Source of the DNA: Parietichytrium sp. I65-24A
Lineage: Eukaryota > Sar > Bigyra > Thraustochytrida > Thraustochytriidae
DNA: 64,000 nucleotides
NCBI GenBank assembly: GCA_012862575.1
Contig: BLSF01000036.1
Span: 1-64,000 of the forward strand
Reading direction: 5' to 3'
The notes under the pieces were generated by a model. It made no database searches and was not told where the DNA came from. It saw only the letters and a program-made list of their open reading frames with translations. Positions 18,780-26,700 of the stretch are shown here, one piece after another (the first letter of the stretch is position 1; every line of letters starts with the position of its first letter). A program made the position numbers and the translations under genes.

Positions 18780-19496
18780 ATGGCTGGGAAGCGCAAGCGC
18801 GCGGAGGACGCGGAGGACGCGGAGGACGTGGAGGACGTGAAGCGCGTGCGCGAGGGGGAAGAAGGGCAAGGTGAAGATGGAGATGGGGAGTTGGAAGGGA
18901 ACCAAGCTGTGGAGAATGGAGAGGGCGAAGCGAAGGAGGACGCGGACGCGGACGCGGCTGTACAAGGAGCTGCAGAAGAGAAGGAGAAAGAGGAAGACGA
19001 CGATGAAGATGACGACGACGATGACGATGGAATGCACATTGTGTTGCGGGATGTGAAGGAGATGGAGAAGCAGATAAAGGAAGGCCGAGGAGATGAACTC
19101 GGACAACTTGCCCCAGAAGATAGAGGAGACGGTGAAGCGGATGGAGAGCGAGACCACGAGGGCGAGGAGGAGGAAGATGAAGAGGAGGAAGAGAAGTTTA
19201 AGTTTAGTCATGGCAAGACTAAAAAGTTTCCCAAGCTACCTGGCCGCGCCGGAATGATTAATGACCAGAATTACCCGCAGCACGCTGGAGAGATTGGCAA
19301 AAGAAACACCCCTTTCGAGGTGGACCTTGATAGGATCGCAGACAAGCCGTGGGTAAGGTTGAACAGCTCTCTAGATGACTTCTTCAACTTTGGTTTCAAC
19401 GAGAAAACCTGGCGGGAATATGCGGCCAGGCAGGTGGCTTTGCGCATTCATCACTTGGACCAGGAGAAAGAGAAAGCTGCTGGCTCCGCAAAATGA
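18780..19496 (+). CDS. FIP1: FIP1-like pre-mRNA 3'-end processing factor
   Basis: A 238-residue protein starting at 18780 (GCAGAGATGGCTGGG, MAGKRKRAED). The frame upstream is repeat-derived and was excluded. After a basic start, residues ~10-140 are very acidic (EDAEDAEDVED, DDDEDDDDDDDD, EEEEDEEEEE). The C-terminal third carries the Fip1 signature: NTPFEVDLDRIADKPW, then SLDDFFNFGFNEKTW and a short helix. In yeast and animals Fip1 links poly(A) polymerase to the cleavage and polyadenylation complex in the nucleus. The signature is close to canonical. The protein is at the short end for the family and lacks long RD- or RE-rich tails. Confidence 0.9.
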   Translation: MAGKRKRAEDAEDAEDVEDVKRVREGEEGQGEDGDGELEGNQAVENGEGEAKEDADADAAVQGAAEEKEKEEDDDEDDDDDDDGMHIVLRDVKEMEKQIKEGRGDELGQLAPEDRGDGEADGERDHEGEEEEDEEEEEKFKFSHGKTKKFPKLPGRAGMINDQNYPQHAGEIGKRNTPFEVDLDRIADKPWVRLNSSLDDFFNFGFNEKTWREYAARQVALRIHHLDQEKEKAAGSAK

Positions 19497-19785
19497 GGCA
19501 AAGCTAAGCTCCCTTTCCCACTATCTCTCTTTCAATGTGCTTTGAACCAGTGTTATTTGGCTGCTTGTAACTTTGTTCTCCACCCCCATTACAGCCGGGC
19601 CTCGTCAATCTAGGGGGGTACAAAGATTTTCTTTTTAATTTAAAGCAACGGCTTTTTTTTTCCTTTCTCCACTTAAAAAAATACAAGAGGATCGATTTTT
19701 CACGTTTTAGGTTTCACTTTTTTTAAGTTATCAGTGCCAGCATTGCTGCTTTTTAAAATGAGTGTACATTCCTTTCGGTCTAGAA

Positions 19786-20936
19786 TCATAACAATTGCAT
19801 CTCTCTCTGAGCGAAAAAATCATTCAGATGAAGCAGAACCTGGGTACGCTGCTTGAGACGGGGTGCCAGCGGCAAGTGAGCTGACTCCCAGGTGAGCAGA
19901 AACGCAAGATGTTCTTGATATGTTCTCACGAACGGGTGTTTTTGTTTCTGAATCAGAGCTGTTGTATTGGGAGAGATTGACTGCACGTGAAGGTAGAGTA
20001 CCCCAGCGCTCTTGGATAGAATAGAGCTCATTTCAAGGCACAGTTGCCGTAAGCCAGAGGCACTCAGCTGCTCAACAGACCCACCCCTCACCTGCACTAG
20101 CAGTTGGTGCGCGTTTTGCGTCGTTAACGAGTGATTTATGTGGGCGTACTCCAAGAAGTCTGAATTTGGGATGGAAAGGGTATTCTCTCCGCTTTTGGAA
20201 AGCTCGGTGTAGAGCGCTCCCACGCGAATAAGGCGCCCAGCCACGCCGCGTATCTCAATCAAGTCGCCAATGCTGAATTGATTGTCTGCAAGAAGGGTCA
20301 TTCCGGCGAGCGCATCTCTAAAAGGCTGCACCAAAGAAATGATAAGAATGGTTCCGACGAAGGTCTCGAACATATCCCCACCGCTTGTCCCAGCCAGATC
20401 GTCCACAAAGGAAAGAACGATAAGCATGCCAAACACTATAATCAGAAATCGCGCGCCCAGTGGAAGTGTATTAGCAAGATACTCCTCCAGGAGGGGGTAT
20501 TGAAGTCTGAAGTGAATTACATAGAGTGCGAGAAAACTTCCAAAGAGCAGAAACTTCAACACCGCATAAATAAATACAGGGACTGCGAAGAAAGACCAGG
20601 CCACGTAAAGAAAATCGGCAACCCACTCGGGGTAGGCACTATTGACTGCCAGGAGGAAGGTCCACAGAACAACCAGTAAAAGGCTGCACACATTGAGCAG
20701 CCTTTCCTTTACCGTTCTGCACCCAATCATTCCGAAAAAACCAAAACATTAGTCCACCATCACCCGCGCCTTGCTCTTGACACAAGCACTTACTCCAGTA
20801 AAAAACCACCGCCAAGACCTGCACCTCGCACCAACCCTTCAAGCCCTGACACCAACAGCGCCACCTGGATCTTGACCGTCAGCACACCTATGAGCCCGCC
20901 AACCACTCGAGCAATCTCGATGGACGTGAATGCCAT
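19786..20936 (-). CDS. MscS-family mechanosensitive channel (two exons)
   Basis: Exon 1 is 20936-20794 and exon 2 is 20716-19786, giving 357 residues. Splicing removes 77 nt with a strong GTAAGTG donor, a CTAAT branch-like site and a GCAG acceptor. It joins GGGFLLE to TVKERLLNV in frame, so the ATG inside exon 2 is not the start. Exon 1 adds a first hydrophobic segment (VVGGLIGVLTVKIQVALLV). More membrane segments follow (SLLLVVLWTFLLAV, FLYVAWSFFAVPVFIYAVL, FLIIVFGMLIVLSFV). The MscS pore-lining and beta domains are then recognisable in GTILIISLVQPFRDALAG and NQFSIGDLIEIRGVAGRLI, with NTLSIPNSDFLEY. MscS channels open under membrane tension and release osmolytes. The location (plasma membrane or an organelle) is unknown. 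Confidence 0.85.
20717..20793 (-). other. Spliceosomal intron, 77 nt, in the MscS-like gene
   Basis: Minus-strand donor GTAAGTGC at 20793, branch-like GGACTAATG, acceptor GGGTGCAG at 20717. The exon 1 frame meets a stop formed by the donor itself (GAGTAA), and splicing restores the reading frame across a split Glu codon. Confidence 0.85.
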
Positions 20937-21805
20937 CTTATTTGCTCTCGCATTTCGTCTCGCGCGCGAACCGTCGGCGATCCCCTGCTGCTCCACTTCC
21001 ACGACACTCGCCCGTCAAATTTAGACTAACATCAATCAATCAAATCAACAATCAACAACAACAACACATCACACATCAACAATCAATCACACAAGCCACA
21101 AGACTATTGAAAGAACAGAGAGCTTTTCTTCCTGTGTTGGCTTGTATTGACTTTCACGATGATCCGTTCAGATTTCGGAAGCCGCCGCTTCAGTAGCCCG
21201 AGTAGCCCGAGATAGCCCGAGTGCGTAAGGACGATAGCGCTGTCCGATACTCAGAATTCACTGTCAGTGAAATGAATGTGCACATAATAATAGTTCACAA
21301 TTTGTCAGATCAGGAAATCCAATCAGTCACTTGAAATGATCGCATCATTGAATGATCGATCAGTTCAGACCCAGCGTCCGAACGAGAGTTCATGCGCGAC
21401 TGTGAACCAAGTTGGCGCTTGTTTCCAAAGTTGGGGCCACGAGTCATGCATCTTCCTTTCTGCGCTGGCAGCATGAAACAGTTGCCAACGTAGGATTGGG
21501 TCGAAGGCCAACTCGGCAAAGCAGAGCCTGTGTGTGTCTGTGAATGAAAGAACCTGGCAAAGAATGAACTCCATCAGCCGTATGGTCTCCTGTACTGAGA
21601 CTGTACTCGAAGCTATCTTTTGAACCAACCTCGAGTTTCTCAAGTTTGCGAGACCAGGGCATAGGTAGGCAGGCCTTGAGATGTCCATCTCAACAACTCG
21701 GTAGAATCTTAGACCTCCAAGTCCTCGACAAATAGACAAACCATCGGAACGCGAGCAAGGCAAGGTGAGTTGAACGTTCACAGGCTCGAGCGCCGATTGG
21801 CAAAG
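20937..21805. promoter_or_regulatory. Divergent spacer
   Basis: This lies between the MscS-like gene and the plus-strand gene at 21806. It contains ATCAACA-type tandem units (21033-21110) and a GTAGCCCGA array (21192-21222). No gene is recognised. A short GTGAGT...CACAG stretch at 21765-21783 is too short to call an intron. Confidence 0.5.
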
Positions 21806-23545
21806 ATGATGAGCGAACGAGCCATGGCGCTACAAGCCGCGAGAGAAAGGGAGCTTGCTCGAAAAGCACTTGGAGCGACCGACAAGAGTACAAAGCTGAT
21901 GGTGAAAAGGTCAGTTGTGACGCACGCGCCTATCGAGCACGGGCAGCCAGCATGGCCGCTTGAAGATGACTTTCGGACGCTGCAAAGGGTTTTGCAGAAG
22001 AAGGACGGAAGAAGGCACATTGATGAAGCCAAATATGAACATGAGTACGAAGAGGAGACAAAGGGAGAGTACGTCTTTGACGCTCACGGAGGATACGCTG
22101 ATCAGTGTGTCGAGGGAGCCCGGGCAATCTTCAAATCGATTCATGTGGATGGGGTAGCAAAGCTGGGATGGGTTCGCAAGGCTGTGTCGGGCGCGGAGTC
22201 ATCTCTGCGGCGAATTCTTACTTGTTTCTCGGAAATGCAGGACGACGAGTGGATCTCTTGGCATCCGCTCAAGATCATGCTTCGGAACCCTCGTCTAAAT
22301 GACTACTTGACGATGCAGCAGCGCGGAAGAGCGCCCGAGCAGCAGCCTTTGCCGAAAATCTATGCGAAGTGCTACCAAGCTGCAGTAAAAAGGAGCTGGG
22401 GTCCCTTTGCACCAATGTGGTTGCTTCGTCAGGAACTGGAGCAGCAAAAGGTTGCTTTGGAGCCTCTGGAGTGTTTCCAGAGCCATGATGTCGTCCCACT
22501 CGCCCTCCTCGAAGTGTTCTGGGAGCACTTGTACCAGTCGAAATTGGAGATGGAAGCTCAAGACCAAGAGAACTATCGCCTCTCCAAGGAAATGTACAGT
22601 GCTTTTATTGCGTGCAGAGCTGGGAACAAGGCGAGAATAGGGGACTTGTTGGACAGCCCTTTGTGCCCTGTCGCTGGCCGAGAAGCAGTACAAGAACAAT
22701 TCCCGGAAGCGGAGGAATTGGTGTGCTGGCAGTATCTTAAAACAAGTTTGCGCGTGGGAAGAAAGGAGTACACTCCACACAGCCGTTTCAGCGGGCCCTT
22801 CCTCATGGCCATCTACAAGGTTTACAAGGATTGTGCCGCCTCTCTCGGTGCTTCGATGCAGGTCAACGCCGAAGAATTTTGTTCGCGACTTCACTGCTCT
22901 CCAAACTTTGCTGAATTTTGCAGCGTGCCGATCGGATCAATCTCGGGACGAGATGAGCGCGGGATTACTTCCTTGTATCCTATCCTCGAGCATTTCAAGC
23001 AATTTATGACCAGCAAACTACACCACAGTGCCCTTGTTGGGATGCAAAAAGGAATCCAACTTGCTAACCACTTGCAACGTTCAGGAGGGCGGAGAGCCAG
23101 GAGAGCTCCAGAACTTGCTCTCCCGTTGCGAGAAGTATTTGAGAATGAAGACGTCGCAATGATTAGGGCATTGCCTCGCAGCACGATGCTGAGGCTGTGC
23201 AAAAGGTATATAGACACATTCCAAAGTCATATGCTAGATCCCTTCAAAAGTGGTGCAGAAAAGCGCTGGAATAACTGCACGAAGCGAGCCGAATATTACT
23301 ATAATTACATGGAGTTTCTGTGTCTCGGACTGAAAGAAGATCTCACTGCGAAAAGCATTGGATCAGAGTCCCTTTTGAAAATTGCAGCATTGCAAGACTT
23401 TGTTGGAAGTCGCGAGATGATACAGCCGTCCGAGATGGTTAAGATTCTTGGTTCGTCCGCTTGCAAGCTGGATCGAGGCCAGCTTCTCGCGATAGTACGC
23501 AGATACGAGACGTACCCTGGAGGACCTGTTCGAATTCACTGTTAA
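21806..23545 (+). CDS. Unrecognised 579-residue protein
   Basis: The open frame starts at a TTG (21770); the first ATG is at 21806 (MMSERAMALQ). The first ~30 residues form a charged helix. A Glu/Tyr-rich stretch (EAKYEHEYEEETKGEYVF) leads into a mainly helical, Trp- and aromatic-rich protein with no signal peptide, no membrane segment and no low-complexity tail. Codon use and the absence of stops over 1.7 kb support a real gene. I do not recognise a domain; the regular spacing of helices could form a repeat-type helical array. It converges with the adenylyl cyclase gene, the stops lying 155 bp apart. Confidence 0.7.
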   Translation: MMSERAMALQAARERELARKALGATDKSTKLMVKRSVVTHAPIEHGQPAWPLEDDFRTLQRVLQKKDGRRHIDEAKYEHEYEEETKGEYVFDAHGGYADQCVEGARAIFKSIHVDGVAKLGWVRKAVSGAESSLRRILTCFSEMQDDEWISWHPLKIMLRNPRLNDYLTMQQRGRAPEQQPLPKIYAKCYQAAVKRSWGPFAPMWLLRQELEQQKVALEPLECFQSHDVVPLALLEVFWEHLYQSKLEMEAQDQENYRLSKEMYSAFIACRAGNKARIGDLLDSPLCPVAGREAVQEQFPEAEELVCWQYLKTSLRVGRKEYTPHSRFSGPFLMAIYKVYKDCAASLGASMQVNAEEFCSRLHCSPNFAEFCSVPIGSISGRDERGITSLYPILEHFKQFMTSKLHHSALVGMQKGIQLANHLQRSGGRRARRAPELALPLREVFENEDVAMIRALPRSTMLRLCKRYIDTFQSHMLDPFKSGAEKRWNNCTKRAEYYYNYMEFLCLGLKEDLTAKSIGSESLLKIAALQDFVGSREMIQPSEMVKILGSSACKLDRGQLLAIVRRYETYPGGPVRIHC

Positions 23546-23700
23546 CACCTGAATTATACTTAAAAGAGCTAATAAATCGATCTTTTCGAAGAACTGAGTC
23601 AACTATTTTGCGCTCCAATCGAATTTCAAGACTCTGAAAACTGCCAGATGAAGAAGCAAAAAAGCGACAACACGAAGAGAATATATAAACACATGTTTCA

Positions 23701-26700
23701 TTACGTTTGGTGAGAAAACCGCTTTAATACTTTCTGTGAGAAATGGAACTGCTTCTCCCGCAGATCTTCGATTGAGTAAAGTATTAACATGGCCTGCTCA
23801 AAACACTTGTAAGAAAAATAATCAAAGGTGTACTCGTCAAAAGAGTAGAAGACCTCCATCAGCTGCATAGGTTGGTCAAAGCGATGTTGCTTCATCGGCA
23901 GGTACTTTTGCTTCCAATAGCGCCGTTTCCCGGCACTCTTGATCCTATATTTCGACGAGCGGGTGCAATTCGAGACAATCCTCAAACATTTACTCGCTTC
24001 GTTCAGTTTATTGTTCAACACATAAAACTGCGCCCTCCTCAGAAAAGCTCGCGCCCGAAAGAAATTGAGCATCAACATCGAGCGGATCTTCCTGTTGCTT
24101 GCCTCCTCCAGCACAAAGGCCTCAAATTGAGGTGACTCTGCGATCTCTCTGCAGCTGGAAGACAGCATGTCAATATCTGCGTGGGAGCCGTTTTGAAAAC
24201 CCAAGTCGATACCGCCTTCAAACAGTGCGAACGCTTTGATGTAGTCCTTCGAGAGCATGGCATGATGAGCTAGCATGCCAACATCTTTCCAGGTCAAAGT
24301 AGGCCTGTCCCTTTCTAGCTCGTGCTCGTACCAGTCAAAAATTTGCAGATGGAACTGAGACTTTTCAACCTGAGTCATTTTATTGTAAATGACGTACCGC
24401 ATCGCGTCGTTGTTGAAAATGATCGAGTCTTCGCCGAGCGATCCCAAGTGCTTGAATAAGTAACCGGCGGTGACCTTCAGCTCACTAAACGACTTCATAG
24501 CGGCCTTGAATCTCTTCAAATACGGATCGTCTTTGGGAGGAATTGAGTCCACGCGGCAGGGAGTAGGTTGCTTTGACCGCGAGGATCTTCGTGGAAGGAA
24601 GTTTTTGAACGAAAACCGTTTCCTGAGTTGTGTGATGCGGTGCCGCTTCGAACCGTTCGCTGCCTGCCCGTCAGAGTTCGAGGTTGAATCTGAAAGCCTA
24701 CGAAAGCCCTCCCCCTGTTCGTCCAAGGCATTTGAGATGGCGTCATCATCTCCGTTACTTTGCCTGCTTGTGCCACCGTCACGACGGAGGTTTGGAGAGC
24801 TTTGAAAATCATGATCACTGCTAGTAGAATCCTCATCGGACACAGCTGTAAGTGAACCGTCATCGCCGCCTTCCGCGAGTTTGCAGTGAGACCGAAATAC
24901 TTCCATCAGAAGCCGAGATGGAACAACCGTTCCAACACTACTTGCAATTTTCAGCAGAATCTGAACGTCTCGAGGCAAACTGTCAACCTGCTTGTATATT
25001 TCTGAGACCACATGCCCCGGCACAGAGGCCATGGATAACACCTCTGGCTCCACCCTGTTCGCTCCCTCCAACAGCTGAGCGACTCCACTATACGAGTCTA
25101 TTTCGATATACTGTTGTTCGACCAGGCTATTGAACACATTAAGCAGCGCGCCAGGGTTCCCGTTGGCCAAAGTGTGAACACTTCTCACAAGGTCAACCAT
25201 CATTCCCATCCCAAGGTGCCAGCTAAAAAAGGGGAAGCATTCTCGCGGTGTTAGCGGTTTCAACTTGCTCAAAATACACCACTCCGGGCGATTCAGTCCG
25301 TTCTCGTCCTTGGCTGCCGGAGCAGGCTCAGGAGCGTCCTCTATTGGGCTCTTGGCTGACGCAAATCTTCTCCGAAGATCGCCGTCTTTCTGGAGATCGT
25401 CTTCGTGGCGCTCTACAGCATCGTCTGGCCCTAAATTGCATGTTTGAAATAGACTTTTCCAAGCGTCAGAGACCTCCTCTGCAGACTCGAACGGTCGGAA
25501 GGTGATGATGAATCTGACCCGAGGGCCAACAAGCTCCATCTTGCCCATGGACTTTCTAGCCTTTGGAGCACCTAAGAGGCTACTTTCCGATCTGGCCCCA
25601 GGCGGAGCGGAGTTTTCATTTTCTCTCCGCCTCGCAAGGGCGACATCTTGCAGATGCTGTACCTCGACGCGCTTGGTGTCAATGGCGCGACGCAAAAGTT
25701 CCACACTGTCCTCGTCCAGCAATTGTGCGTCATCGATGATGATCACAGTTTGGCCTGTTTTCCCGGTTTCCTCTAATAGTGCGAGCATAACTTCGAAAAT
25801 GTCCTCCTTGTCCGCCTGTGAGAATCGTCGGCCGGTGGAACCCAAGTGGTTGCCGTAGTCCTTTGACTCTATCGATGGCACACTCGAGCTTGGGGTTGAA
25901 CTCCACCCCTCTTCATCCAACTCGTACCCTTTCTTATGCCGTGATGTAGGGGACCCAGGTCGAAGATAGTTCACCCCTGTTTTCAGAAATCCGAAAAGAC
26001 CCTCGTCGCTCTGATCGCTGCCAGTCCGCATGCGATTCTTCTCCGCAGAGTACATTATGGCCTCCGGGTTGTCCTGAAACACAAAGCCTGGAAGTACATG
26101 CTCTAAGCTCGACAGACGGCGATACTTCACCTTGCCGGAGTCCTTGACCCTCTTGAGCATCAGCGAGTGCTCCGCAATTTGCTGCTCACCGTATTGACTG
26201 CTTGCCAAGAGAAAGCGACGATCCGCCAAGTTCTTCTGCTGCTGCTGTGAAAGAGAAGCGTGGGAAGCAGATCGAAGGCGGTTCACCGATGGGCTGGCTC
26301 TGTTCCACACCGAAGTTGGGTGTTGGCCTAAACTAGTGCTTCTGTCTTCAAGCAAACCGTCCAAACTTGCCGCAGATGCAGAGAGCTGAAGAGGGCGGAA
26401 TTGATGGTTTAGGAGCCCGTTTTGGTATGGGTATGAAATGGGCATCATATTATTTTGGCTGTTCGGTGATACGCATCGTAGCCGACCGCCCTCGGCGCCG
26501 TGGTTTTGCCTTTTGGTCTCGCCGTACCTGTCATCTCCTGAGTCGTTTGGATTCTGATCCTCTTGATAGGCTTCATCGTCGTTGCTGTCAAAGTCTTCAG
26601 TATTTACAAACAAAGAGGGCTTCTTACCACTGAGACGACGAGCTTCAGAGGGAGGCATAGGAGGCGGCGCAGGCAAATCTTCTGAGATTTCCTTCTCGAC

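Noticed and set aside
21765-21783. GTGAGT...CACAG as a 19-nt intron
   Set aside because: Much shorter than the 77- and 112-nt introns seen here, and no coding exon with an ATG lies upstream.
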